A stretch of 64,000 nucleotides of DNA from Silurus meridionalis (Eukaryota > Chordata > Actinopteri > Siluriformes > Siluridae): NCBI RefSeq assembly GCF_014805685.1, contig NC_060892.1:13224990-13288989 (forward strand), read 5' to 3'. The position numbers were made by a program, and so were the translations under genes. The notes beneath the pieces were generated by a model. The model worked only from the letters and a program-made list of their open reading frames with translations, was not told the DNA's origin and did no database searches. How positions within the stretch are numbered: the first letter of the stretch is position 1; the number at the start of each line of letters is the position of its first letter. Below, piece after piece: positions 47,601 through 59,570 of the stretch.

Positions 47601-50600
47601 TGCCCTGAAGGTGTCACTTTTTTCTCTGGTTTCATGGAGAACTTTATTCCTCCCTTTGGAAAAACAGAGATTGTTGCTGCCACCTCTAGCTCCACTTGGG
47701 TGTTCTCACTGTAAGCTTCACCTAGGGATTTGTGTGGAGCAGGTGATGGTGCCTTCGGCTGTCCCGGACCCTGCTGGAAGGAAGGGGCTCCTTAAGGTAT
47801 ATGATTAGGAACCTCCGGATCCATGTACAAATAAAAAAAAAATCACAATCATATTTAAAACAATAATAATTATTCAGCATATCACACTTGTACCAACATA
47901 AATAAATCTCTTTCCCACTTGATCAACAGTCTCTAAACTGTTTCTCAACATGGCTAATATTGCCAGTGTGTCAGTGATGTTCAATTTTTTATATATTTTC
48001 TAAATAGTCTAAATATTCTGAATAGTGGTGGAAATCACAAAACAACAAAGTAAAAAGTTATTAAACATATGAATAAAGGCAACTGGAAAATTTTTAATAA
48101 GAAACTGTTTTGTTTAATTAAAAAAATCTTTAGTTTTAAAGTTTACATTTATATATATATAAACTAGAGTTAATGTTTCCACCCTGAGGTTGAAAAGATT
48201 CTTCTTTAAATCAGGCCCCAAGTGTTTGCATTTTTTTAGTATCACAGCAGTTTTCCAATGAAAATACCATGAGTTGTAAATGTATACATTCCTATTACTA
48301 TATTCATTCAGAAGTATAGCACTAATTAATCCCAGTTAACCAGGCTTTAGATTATCTCTTGTAATATCTTGTATTTTTCTCTCCTGTATTTCTGAAATCT
48401 TTGCTCTAACACTCAGAGATATAATGTACTTTTAATTCAAATCTAGACACAAAGCATTTTGGTTGTTGTGGTGGTGTTACTGAAGTTGATTTTGCTCATG
48501 TTTTGGATTGTTGTTCTAGGATATGCTCATATTAAATTAAATTTTCTTTGATTTCTTTAAATGTTGTGTATAAATAAGAAAAGGAATCTAAAAAGACACG
48601 TTATGCTCTCTTTGGTCCAAATAGATAGTTATGGATTTCACAGAGTTATAAAGCTTTCTTTTTTCTTCTACACGTATTAAAACATATCACAATTATTCTA
48701 CAGATGTGAATGGAAATTAGATCAAACATAATTCAAAGATAATATTACCTTTGTGTGATCTTAAAAGCATAAATGATTTATACATATCTCGATAATCGAC
48801 AGCTGCAGCAACATTTTATTCGTTACTTATAGCACTCTGCTTAAAATGATGATTTCCTTTTTTTACATTTAGTCATTTTGTACCATTTGGTTTTGTTTAT
48901 GTCTGTGTTTTTGAAGTGCCAATCAGAACACTAGTAACAGTGTAACTCAATGCTGATTGTATTTCCAGTAATAATCCCAGGCTTCGGTATTATTTCTGAG
49001 AAATCACTTGTCACTTGTTTCTGGTGATTCCGAGCGCCAGATTTGAGGAAAAGTAAACAGATCGGGTTGTGAGCGAGAACAGTAAATAAGAGAAGGCCTT
49101 CACAAATTCCCAAATGAAACAAAATACTGCAGTAAATACACCAATTATATTCATTTACCTATTTGAGTTAGAATTTGTACCAGTACTACAATTGTATAAT
49201 GACAAATAATGCTGATTTTTAGACTACGTTAGTACACCATTCCATTCCATTACAAACCACATCTCTGCACACCTTACCTCAGCAGGTAAGAAACAGCAAT
49301 GTATATTTTTTGTGCACTCATTATTCACACGAGGGCAAAATCAACTCGATACACAACCAGTGTAGAAAAGGATAGTTATTGATCTTTCAGCTGTGCAATC
49401 AGCATGTGATAGTGCTTATGACACACTGGTTTTGTTTGTCTGTTCAATGCCGTATAAAGGCCAAACCATGAATCCTCCACAGACATGAACAATACATTTA
49501 CAACGTCCAAGACTTATTGCCATCTGAGTGCAAGAAGATTATATTTGTTTGAATGACTATTAATAAGATAGAGAGATCATGTGTATGTGTGTTGCTTTCA
49601 TGGATTACACTTGTCTGAGCTGATTCTCTACATCTAACAAAGGTGTTAATTTTTTAAAATATAAATTTCATTGTTATAATTTCATCAAATTTGTGTTCTG
49701 CCTTTATCAAAATTGCCATATTCACCATATCAATTAAATGACACACAAAAGGATTTATTTATCTCTAAGTTAATGAGGAAATGTTTACAAGAGATTTCCT
49801 TAATCTGGCTGCCGCTGTGACTGCATGTTATGATGGGTAGAATTGTTTATAAGGCATTAAAGTAGAACGGTAAGTAAACTAAACTACCACTGCTTCCAGC
49901 CAATCAGAATTCAGTATTTAGATCGAACATGGTCTAAGAGAAATATATAACTTTACCCTGTATCCTTTATAACACATATTTATATGATGTTTAATTTTTT
50001 TTCTAGCAATGCATCACAGATAATTTACATGTGGTATGGTCTTTTTTTATTTTGAATTCTGACTAAAAATCATACCATTACCTGTCACTAGGTATTAAAA
50101 TTAGACATTAGATCGACCTTGAAGTTATATTTGTGTGAACTGTGGGTAAACTGGCTCATACTGTATATACTGTATATAATAATAATTAAAGAAAAAACGC
50201 CCCCCAAAAAAGGTGTTTGTAAATGCCACATAAAAAATTCTTCTTTTCAGTATATTTTTGAGCTCATCAGTTTCATAACCCATCTCAATCAGCATTCCAA
50301 AAACGCAACAGTTCAGCTCAATGAGACATTAAGTAATTCAAGTGATTGTCTATGAAATCATTGTTACACAAGTCACATTTCATACTCAGTCGTGTTTTTT
50401 TCACGCAGCATGTCTGATATTCGTGAACGTGTCAAACACTTTGAAATGTTTCCAGATGACCGTGAAGGATTCGCATTCTTCTTCCTGTAAATCATTTCTA
50501 ACAGAGCCTCGAGTGAAGCGTTCACAGCATGCTTTCTCTCTCATCTTTTGTTCATTCTGTGTTTTCTGAGCCAGACTCTTAATCTAACTAACAGCTCAAA

Positions 50601-51104
50601 AAGCATGTTTGCTTTGGTACTGATGAGTTTATTTATCTTCCTCTTTTTTTATTTCATATGATGGCAGGTAGAGAAAGGCAGCCTTCATGCAGGATTAATC
50701 CTTTAAGTGTCATGACAAAGAAACCTGTGTTTCATGGTGCCATGTTCTAGTTGGAAATCAATATTAGGAACTGTGGCACAGTAGGAGGCATATCAGTGCA
50801 GAAAGGTGGCTTGTGGCTGTGGGGTTAGTATTAATCTGGAATATAATTAAATATTAATTAAAAGTATTTTCACTGCAACATAAGGGCTTAGGCATATCAA
50901 TCTTATTACAATGCAAAGAGGCTTTAGCTTCAAGCTCTGTATCTTTATAAGATTTTTCATTACACTTGCAGTACATAGGCGGCCTCTAACCTTCATAAGA
51001 AAAATACAGTGCTTTAAATCGAGAGTGTAAAGTGGTTGGTTTGTGTTTGAGTGTAATACACATACGTTTGTGTTTGTCTGGAGACTCTCCAAATGGGAAA
51101 CATA
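47601..51104. other. No gene seen
   Basis: AT-rich intergenic DNA. A short piece at 49893-49925 (CCAATCAGAATTCAG) recalls a common fish hAT relic. No exons recognised. Confidence 0.35.
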
Positions 51105-52061
51105 TACCAGCCATAATATTAAAAGCACTTATAGGTGAAATAATTAGCATGAAATATGGCACCTGACAAGGGTAAGGTTAGAATAGGCACAAGTAAACAT
51201 TCAGTGTTAAAAATGGGAAAAATGGCCAAGTATAAGGATCTGAGTGACTTTGGCATTGTCCAGTTGTGATGGGTGGACAATTGGGTCATCTTCCCTTGTA
51301 TGCATTGGTTACTATATACCAAAAGTGGCCCAAGAATTAGTGAACAAACTATAGGGTGTGTATAAGGAAGTCAAGGCTGGTCCATCAGTTCTGATTCCAC
51401 AGGAGGTACTACAGCACAAATAGTCGAAAATATAAATGCTGACTATGATAGAAATGTGTCAGAACACACAGTGCATAACAGCTTGCGGGGGACCCATGCA
51501 GTCCCCTGTACACTGGCAAAAAAGATCCTACAATATGCATCTGCATGTGAGCAGCAGAACTGGACCAGGGAGCAAAGGAAAAAAGTGAGCTGGTCTGATG
51601 AATCATTATTCACACTTTGGGAGGAGGTAACGTGATGCTTGGGGCAATGTTATACTGAGAAACCTTCCTGTGGAGGCTACTTCGACACGTACCACCTTCA
51701 TTATTGCAAACCAAATACACCAATCCACTGCAACAGTTTTCCATAATGGACTTTTTCAGCAGAACAATGTTCCCTTCCACACTGCAAAAATAATTCAGGA
51801 AAATGGTTTGAGAAACAAAGTATTGAAGATGTATTGAAATTTCCCAGATCTCAATCTGATCGAGCATGTGTCTGATGTGCTGGAAAAACAATTCTTGCTC
51901 CACCTCACAGCTTACAGGATTTGCTGCTATGTCTTGGTGCCGAATACCCGAGCGCACCTTCAAAATCTTTGTGAAGTCCAGGCCTCTGAGCTGTTTTGGT
52001 GACACCTGTTTTGACCCACTCAATATTAGGCAGGTGGTTTTAATATTATGGCTGATTGGTG
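51105..52061 (+). mobile_element. Tc1-like element (family P), decayed
   Basis: The left end ACCAGCCATAATATTAAAAG and the right end GGTGGTTTTAATATTATGGC are inverted copies. Plus-strand transposase remnants are recognisable: AGCTGGTCTGATGAATC (WSDES, first Asp), CAGCAGAACAATGTTCCC (QQNNVP, where the family has QQDNAP, so the second catalytic Asp is Asn at 51763-51765), and CCCAGATCTCAATCTGATCG (PDLNLIE). Stops and gaps break the frame. A 211-codon minus-strand frame across it is antisense and not a gene. At 957 bp it is shorter than a full element, with deletions in the 5' half. Confidence 0.88.
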
Positions 52062-52719
52062 TTGGTCGAAAAGCTGGAGATTTTCTTGAAGTGAAAAATG
52101 TTTCTCTTTTACATTTATTCCAATCACAAACTCTGGTTAAAGCAAAAGGAGAAAATTGTATTTTAAAGACTCCATTCTGACTGCTGAATGCTAGACTTTC
52201 TTTTGAGCACCACATAAAGCCTGCCTGGCCAACAGCAGTGGTCAATTCAGGAACAGCATGACATCAGGGCCAAGAAGAAAGTGGGGAAAAACTCTATGGA
52301 ACGCTCCAGGCTATTTGCTTTAGAAACTCCTCTCAGGTAAAAGGCTTCACATGACACCTCAACAGTTTTTAGCCTAACAGCAGTTGTGTTTCTCAAAGAG
52401 CCATCTACGACTAATAAGCAGATTGTGACGTTTTTTTGTCTTGTATTGATTGTTATTGCATTTATTGTTTTTTAATTTGGACAAGTTACATTTTTATGTA
52501 CTTTTGCATTTGTTGAATAAACTGATTTTGATCAAGCTTTTAGACAGTAATAATATAAAGAAGTGACAATTTCATATATCATCTGTATATATGCCAAATG
52601 AAAAGTAAAGCCATGAGCTTCATAAATTACAACACATTATCTTTCTGTAAGATGTAAATCAGTGGAGGAGATCAATAAAGTAAATTACTGGTTTACCCCA
52701 AGGTGTTAAGGCAAACATG

Positions 52720-52750
<31 letters not shown>

Positions 52751-53845
52751 CGTGATGCATTGGACATGATGTGTAACAGGTGTGAGGGCTTGAGAGGGAA
52801 GTGAGGAGTCCAGCTGTCCCTGCAGTTTCAGGTCACGTCCTTCCCCATCTGCCATCTCCTGCACCCTCTGTGTCTCAAAACCTAAAGTGTGTGTGATCCA
52901 GGCAGCATCCCCAGCCATGGGTCAGAGAATGTCTCCCTGCTCCATCCTCTCTGCATCCCTCTCCCACCTGCCCAGAGTGGCCTACTTCTGCTCACTCCGA
53001 GGTGGAGGAAGGACACGTGCCGCTTAGGAAATAAGCCTACGTGGGACACCGATTTCTTAAACGGGTCAATCAGTAGAACCTGAAATTTGTATTTACTGAA
53101 TGCAGCTTCTACCATATAATTTAGGTTATTATTCCATAAAGATTCTGACAGCTTTATACAATGAGTAATCAGTTTTGTATTCATTTTGTAGCCTTAAACA
53201 AAATTAAGGGGTCACATTTGTCTTTTTTGATAGGCGTATAGTAAAAACAAGTGCAGTCATTTGCTGTTTTCCTTAAATACAGTTTTATGCATTTAAGAGA
53301 AAATAAGAAAAAGGATTCAAGCTGATCAAAATGTCAAATTGTAGACTAAACAGCAGCGAATGAGCTCCTGAATTGGGGGAAGAGACATTTACAGCAGGTG
53401 TGTCAATTTTATTAACATTTTTAATTTGAACCTATAATAATTTACAGACATGCCAGTACATATGTGTATTAACACAGTACTGTTTCCCATTATGCCAGAT
53501 TAGTCAAACGTGTAGTTTTTACAACATATTTTTTGTAAGGTACATCACAGGTTTTTATTAATACATTTCTTCTGTTATAATTTCTATAGCAACAACATCA
53601 ACTGAAACTTATCTGTGAATGTTAATATGATAAAATAACACAAGATAGTTCATGTTGAAGAAATGAAGTTAAATAGAACAAAAAAGCAAAAGAATTGTTT
53701 AGAGGAACAGTAAACAGTAACCAGGCTTCATTTCACAGACATGCACAAAAGAAATGTAGCTATACAGGAATAAAAACTATACAACAGGTTTATTTTGTTG
53801 TGAGATGTCCTGTTTATTGATGGTCATTTTGTACAGTTTATTGTA
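52062..53845. other. No gene seen
   Basis: AT-rich apart from a balanced patch at 52780-53040. Contains a GT microsatellite at 52723-52747. No exons recognised. Confidence 0.35.
52723..52747. repeat. (GT)n microsatellite
   Basis: About 12 GT units, then TATGCG. Confidence 0.93.
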
Positions 53846-54453
53846 CCGTATTTTTCGGACTATAAGCCGCTACTTTTTCCCCACGTTTTGAACCCCGCGG
53901 CTTAAACAACGAAGCGGCTAACTTATGGATTTTTCCTGGGTTTTTCCCGGTTTCACAAACTTCAAGCCAAAAAAACTGAACCCCATAACATTAGACCAAT
54001 GAAATTTCCGAACGGAAACGAAAAAACACACCTCACCTGTGTTCTGAGCTGCACGGCATCGGGAGAAAAACTTCCATCGGGTGATTTTTAAACGCACGAC
54101 GATGCCAAAAGATAAACTCCCAAGAGAAATAGTTGTGAAAGGAAGGACAGGGAACAATGACTTTCTTGGTCGGCTACTGTTTAGATACAAGCCGTTGTAA
54201 CATGTTGAGTCTGGGTGAAGGGAGAGCTCGCTTCTGGCATGCTATTCCCAAAATACTGCTATGCTCCTAAAGGAAGCGCAACATATTTCACCTGTTACAC
54301 CGTGTGTAACGTGTCTTTCGTTAAAGCCTGTGTAAAGTACATTAGTGTAGACAATGTGCGGTTTATAGACAGGTGCAGCTTATTTATGTTCAAAATTAAA
54401 ATATTTGTAAAATTCAGTGGGTGCGGCTTATATATGGGTGCGCTTAATTACGG
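53846..54453. mobile_element. Short inverted-repeat element with TA flanks
   Basis: Left end CCGTATTTTTCGGACTATAA then GCCGC; right end GTGCGGCTTATATATGGG then TGCGCTTAATTACGG. The ends are imperfect inverted copies, and TA dinucleotides flank both sides (53844-53845, 54454-54455), consistent with a Tc1/mariner-superfamily non-autonomous element. The CGGACTATAAG motif is a widespread vertebrate/fish repeat hallmark as remembered. The interior (54100-54180) is partly open (MPKDKLPREIVVKG) but stops quickly. Confidence 0.65.
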
Positions 54454-54639
54454 TAATTCACATGTGCAATTTCAGGGCAAACTGTGGAAAAAAACCACGC
54501 TCCTAAATTTTTTTTTAAACACATTATCATGCTACATTATTAAATGTAAAATGTATGCAGGTAAAAGCTTTTAATTATTATTATTACAGGTTTGCAGGCA
54601 CTGTTTTTTGCACACATTTTTGCAATAAACACTTCCAGC

Positions 54640-55270
54640 AATAAAACGAGGCTGCAGCTGGAGGATCGATGCTTGTTCTTGTCAATTTGATTAGCTCCAG
54701 CAGTGTGAAGACTCGCAACAAGGTGCGAAATCTAAAAAACAGCACTGATGCTCAGTAAATTTACGGAGCTGTTTACACTTGCAGCCAAGAAGATTCTACC
54801 TGGCAGTTTTATTCCTAATCCATAACCTAATAATATCACAGAAATAAAAAATGATCATTCTGTAAGCAACAATAAAGTAAAAGATTCCTAGTAACATTGG
54901 GATTTTTAAGACAAGAAAATGCAAAGTAAGCTTCATTAATAATCCGGTGTTGCTTGAATTACATTCATTATTGTCAGCTGGAGAAACAGCCGGGGCAACT
55001 TGATAAATATTTCATCTGTTTTAGCATGCTTCCCTCCACTGTCTCCTACTGCCGCAAGCTTAATTCAAATTATGCTAGTCTGAAAGAAATCGATCCGGAG
55101 AAGAAACATAATTTTGGAGTTCGCCATCAAGTTCCTCCAAGCAATGTAATTACGCTCTACGGGGGCATTTGTTACTTGCTTTGTAGATAGGCTCTCTTAA
55201 ACACGGTAATTGCATTGACTTGGTTCTGTGGCCAGGCATTTAAAACGCTGCAATGAGTGAACGGGGAGCT
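54640..55270. promoter_or_regulatory. Candidate conserved non-coding cluster
   Basis: Unique, balanced sequence with TAATTA at 55147-55152 (in GCAATGTAATTACGC), TTGATTAGCTCC near 54688, GCTTAATTCAAATTATGC near 55057 and GGTAATTGCATTGAC near 55205. The 78-codon plus-strand open frame across 54954-55190 has no recognised motif and no acceptor. Enhancer-like by texture; its target is unknown. Confidence 0.33.
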
Positions 55271-55529
55271 ATTAGAGTTGGGGCTGCATGTGATGGATGG
55301 CTTCTTGCAGTGACCCTCACCACAGCTGTCTCTGTAAAGCCAAGGCGCATTACACGCTCACCTGCTGTATAATACACATCAAGGCTTGCGAACTTGAACC
55401 ATTAAGGAGGAAAGAAACCTGTGCAGATTTTCTGGGGAAAGAAAAAGGATTCTGTGTGCCAAAATCATTTATCTTCAGACATGATCTGGGTTGTGATAGA
55501 TCCAGTGCCTTTACAATGACAGTTTTGCT

Positions 55530-55725
55530 TGAGACAGGAGTGTACCTGTAAGCCCATGGACACGTTCACACCTAGGATCTGGGAAGTGGAAGGAAACTGT
55601 ATAATTGGAGAAAATCCATAGAGACATACGGAGTAACATGAAAAACTCCACAGAGACACAGTAACCTGGACTCTGGAGCTGTGAGGTGGCAAAGCTACCC
55701 ACTGTGCCGCCATGCCATCCTGTTA
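55530..55725 (+). repeat. Dispersed repeat family D, copy 2
   Basis: Shares with 20275-20610 the blocks TGAAAAACTCCACAGAGACA, GGAGCTGTGAGGTGGCAAAG and CTACCCACTGTGCCGCC. Diverged. Confidence 0.6.
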
Positions 55726-55929
55726 AAATCACTTAGCAGGTCCCACACACTTTTAGAGAATCGGTTCTTTACTTCCTCAATGATGTCTGATTCGGAAGCC
55801 TTTCTCATTATGTCAGGTTAAACACTGATCATAGAGGTGTTCCCCAGATAGACAAGCAAAAAGACCTTAAAGATTCTAGAACATGTCTCCTTTTAAGATT
55901 GTTAAACATGTTTTATATATTGCGTGTGA

Positions 55930-56110
55930 TGCAGTCCAGGCTGCCACTCTTGGGTCCTTGACCAAGGCCCCCCATAGGTGGGAATGGGTATTAAAGTACT
56001 TCGCAATGGACTCATGGTAGCTCAATGGGCACTGCCATGCTGCCAATGCCAGACCTTCAGTATTTAAATGTAAGTTGCTCTGGATACAGGTGACTCTTAA
56101 ATTCCATAAA
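55930..56110 (+). repeat. SINE tail, 5'-truncated
   Basis: GCTGCCACTCTTGGGTCCTT then GACCAAGGCCCCCC, followed by AAATGTAAGTTGCTCTGGAT and ATTCCATAAATATA. This is the body and conserved 3' tail of widespread teleost tRNA-type SINEs (consensus tail GTAAGTCGCTCTGGATAAGA as remembered). The tRNA-like head is not visible. Confidence 0.65.
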
Positions 56111-56479
56111 TATAGGCATGAAACTTGACTTATAACAACAATTTACTTGAGCAACACGAGACAGAAACAGCCTCTAGCAATCTCTCTCCCTTATTCTACC
56201 CTCCTCGCTGAGACCAAGGGACTTGCTTTGTCTCTTGCTATATGCATAATTAAAAACAAGCGATTCTTCCTTCAAGTCTGCTTCAGATTCCAAGCACGGA
56301 ATGCAATGAAACCTGACGCCCTCCTTGTCTGCGATCCCTGGTGCAGACTAATGCTAAGCCATGCACTGGGTCTGTATTTGCTGAAACATAGGCAAAGGCT
56401 TTTTCTGATTCAGAGGTCTGTAGTGCACTTGGGATCCGAGGGCAGCTCCGTGCCACACACTTCATCAAGGAGAGAAAGC
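56111..56479. other. No gene seen
   Basis: Balanced composition; open frames on both strands but no motif or splice support. Confidence 0.3.
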
Positions 56480-56830
56480 TCTTTCTAAACACCTACCGTG
56501 TCTTTGGCGTGCCTCGCACAGTGCTGCTTTAAATCAGGAGTACAATAATCATTCGGTGAATACTTAATGCATCAGGGCACCATCGAAATCCCAAGCGCAG
56601 TAAGCTGTGCAATATTAAAGTGGGACCGTGCATGATAAGTAGCTGATTCGTTTGGTTTCGGCCTCAGCTGGGAAGCCGTGGTAACAGATATGGCGTGACA
56701 CAGGAAATGCAGCGCACTCGCACATTTAATTCTCACTAATACGCTGCTGTGTGACAAATAAGACTTGGAGAGCCGGACATCGTTATCAGATTCTTTCTAG
56801 TATTCATATGTCGGTGTGTATGTGCCATAC
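56480..56830. promoter_or_regulatory. Candidate conserved non-coding element
   Basis: Complex sequence with CAATAATCATTCGG near 56544, CTTAATGCATCAGG near 56563 and several CpGs, without repeats or a good open frame. Weak, texture-based call. Confidence 0.22.
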
Positions 56831-57364
56831 AGTACATTCTCACCACACTTCTAGAGTTGAGTTATGGATTATTCACAGCCTTGGATGTTTATCCAGGTGG
56901 TACTGCTAATGGAAATATATAGTTCAGTTCTGTGGAGTGTAAGAAAAAATGTTGAGGACAACGATGACCGTAGTGAAGAAGTTTATAACAGCGTAGCAGT
57001 GACAAAATACATGAGCACTTTGGGTTCATCGGAGTCAGAAAGAACCCAGAGCAAACGCTGGCCAGATATTTTATACTGTTCTTCTCTTGGAAGTGTAGAG
57101 TTAGCTTTTAAATGTAAATGAAATGTAGGACATGCGTAAAGGAACACATGGCTGGGTGATACTACTATCGAGCCAGAGGTCAGCAGGTGGTAATCACCTA
57201 TATTTACACCTTTGCTGGTGCTGCCCCCCCAGCAGATCAGGTTAGGGTATTGTTTAAATGATAATCGTGGTCTCAGACACCTTTTGGTTAGAGGAGGTCC
57301 TTGATGGCTTGCTGCCTCTCCCAGACTGATTAAATTAGGACTATGATTAAGACTGATACAACTG

Positions 57365-57480
57365 AAAATGGGTTCCCTCTTGAGTCTGGTTCCTCTCAAG
57401 GTTTCTTCCTTATGCCATCTCAGGGAGTTTTTCCTTGCCACAGTTGCCACCGGCTCGCTCATCAGGGACAACCTTACTTA
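57365..57480 (-). repeat. Dispersed repeat family A, core only, copy 4
   Basis: The minus strand gives the block seen in copies 1-3: AGGAAGAAACCTTGAGAGGA, ACCAGACTCAAGAGGGAACC and GGCAAGGAAAAACTCCC. Its plus-strand form CAAGGTTTCTTCCTTATGCC is a very common fish sequence. The flanks (57170-57360) do not match the other copies. Confidence 0.7.
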
Positions 57481-58816
57481 TACAGAACATATTCACTTTT
57501 AATCACCAATCATCGCTAACTGCACAAGGAGAGATTGATAATTAAAAGGTTAATTTGTGCAAGAAGTCCTCAAATTAAACGGCTGGATAGGTTTTGAAAT
57601 AAATGAAGCATGTTTTGTTTCTTTCTTACAAGCTCTTTTAAAGACTTTTAATTTTCTAACAAGCAAAGAAAAAACCACAATTAAACACTGAGCTTATGGC
57701 TGTCGTGAAGAAAGCAAAAGGCGGTATATTGTATAAGCAATCATTTTGTTAAAGTTTTAGGAAAATAATCAGCAACAATGTGGATACTACAATTTGTTGA
57801 AAGTTGATTATCTTTCTAAAACAGCAGCTACTGAAATGTTTATTCTTTGTTTATATAGTTTTTGTTGAAACAGAAATACAGTAACACAATCCTTCTATTA
57901 TTTGAATTACAGCCAGCAACACACAGGCAGAGCAGCTGTTCTAGAAAATTAATCAACACCTTCTGACTAATCAGATTCAAGAATTGAACAGCGATGTGGT
58001 ATATTACTACATTAAATTATAAACGGAGAAAAGCCATTATTAAATAATGACAGGAAAAGTATCAAGCATGAAGCGTCAAGCATGAGCTACCTGTTTTTTT
58101 TAAGAGGAAATTTTCATGCGGCTTATTTATTCCTGTATATTATTAAAAAGAAATACTGGTTTGGAAGTTTGATAGTTAAGGGGTTTTTACTGATTGTAAT
58201 TCATGTGTAAAGCGTTTCATAAATAAACAAGTGAATATATGATAAAAGGATTGAATAGGTGTGAAACAGCTGACTTTAATGGCTACATCTTTCATAGAGG
58301 ATTAGCTGACAGCTTTGTGCTTGTCGCAGGTGAGCTCATGTCTGCCGCTTTGCACAGAAGAGAGATAAAATCCACTTCAGGAAGAGAGGATAGATATAGC
58401 ACACAGTGAACATAATACTCTATAACTATAAAACTGGATTTCTGCAATTACCCCATGCTGCATCTGATTATACCAATAGATAGTGGATACTTTAAATTAA
58501 GATATTTAATAAAAATGTATTTATATTAATATAAATATTGTGCAAGGAAATAGTTTCGGAAGGAGCCTTCACTGTCAGCATTCTATATCTGGGTGGTTCA
58601 CACCACAAGGTCTTTTCTCAATCCCAACCCAGTCCTATTTCAATGAGTCTCAGATTTCTGTTCTTGTATAACCAGAGTGAAACCTGACGTGGTCTTCAAC
58701 TCCTTATGCTTTGTTGTGTTGTGCGTTTTGAGATGCTTTTCTTCTCATCATGCCTATAAAGAGTGCTTATTTGAGTTACTGTAGCCTTCCTGTTAATGTG
58801 AAACATTACTGCAGAT
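57481..58816. other. No gene seen
   Basis: AT-rich. A short piece at 57955-58005 (CTTCTGACTAATCAGATTCA) recalls a common fish hAT relic. No exons recognised. Confidence 0.35.
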
Positions 58817-59570
58817 CAGTGGTGTGTGGTCAGGGCCAGCAAAGCCTTCTCTGCTAAACACTATCAGAAGCACTGACCTACATTTACAACCTAAATTCTA
58901 ATGTTTATTTCATAAAATTGTATACAATTTTTCCCCAACAGTCTATTCTCTTCTTTTTCTTCAGATTTCAGCCTTTATGTGCTGCCATGTCAATCTAATC
59001 TGCCCAGGGCCTTCAGAATCAGTAGTGCTGGCCGATGTACCTTAAACTATATTAGCAATGGATGGGTTTCTTTAACCAACCAGATTTCAATAGAATGTTT
59101 CCGTCCTCTGATTGGTCAGTCAGAGGGAAACTGTTATAGCAAAGTTCAACTAGCAAAACAAGTCTGTAGCGCTCTGCACACATTAATACAATTGAGTTAT
59201 ACTTTTTTACACCAACAATGGCTGATGGAGGAAGAGCAAGTGATTTGGTCTCGGACATTCTTAAAAATCCATTTTCAAGGCGGACTTTTCCAGAAAAGCT
59301 AGACATCGGGAGGAGAGGTCAGCCAACCACAAAGCTAGCTAGCTTGGTGCACAGTTGTGGTTGTAGTGTAGAGGTTTTGTTGTCTTAATTGGGTTTCTTG
59401 CTTTAGTAAAATGGTATTCATCCTCCATATGTGAAATGTCTCTCTCTGTAATGCCACGCGTTATATTGCGTTTTTGTATAGTATTGATGGTTTCTATATT
59501 GCAAAGTAATAGTGGTGGTATTAAGAGGTGGATTAAGTCGAGTAAGTCCCCACTGAAGGCCCAGGTACCA
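58817..59570 (-). mobile_element. Non-autonomous hAT element (family B), inverted copy
   Basis: In minus orientation it matches both other family B copies: the plus strand opens CAGTGGTGTGTGGTCAGGGC, then AGCAAAGCCTTCTCTGC and TGACCTACATTTACAACCTA, and closes near GTCCCCACTGAAGGCCCAGG. It keeps the middle block of the long form (CTGATTGGTCAGTCAGAGGG) and a block found only in the short form (GGGCCTTCAGAATCAGTAGT). The far terminal repeat is lost or too diverged and no target duplication was found, so it is older. Confidence 0.8.

Noticed and set aside
51610..52245. Longest open frame of the window, 211 codons on the minus strand
   Set aside because: It is antisense to a decayed Tc1-like transposase whose motifs read on the plus strand.
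56983..57471. 162-codon minus-strand open frame
   Set aside because: It runs through the family A repeat core and unrelated flank; chance frame.
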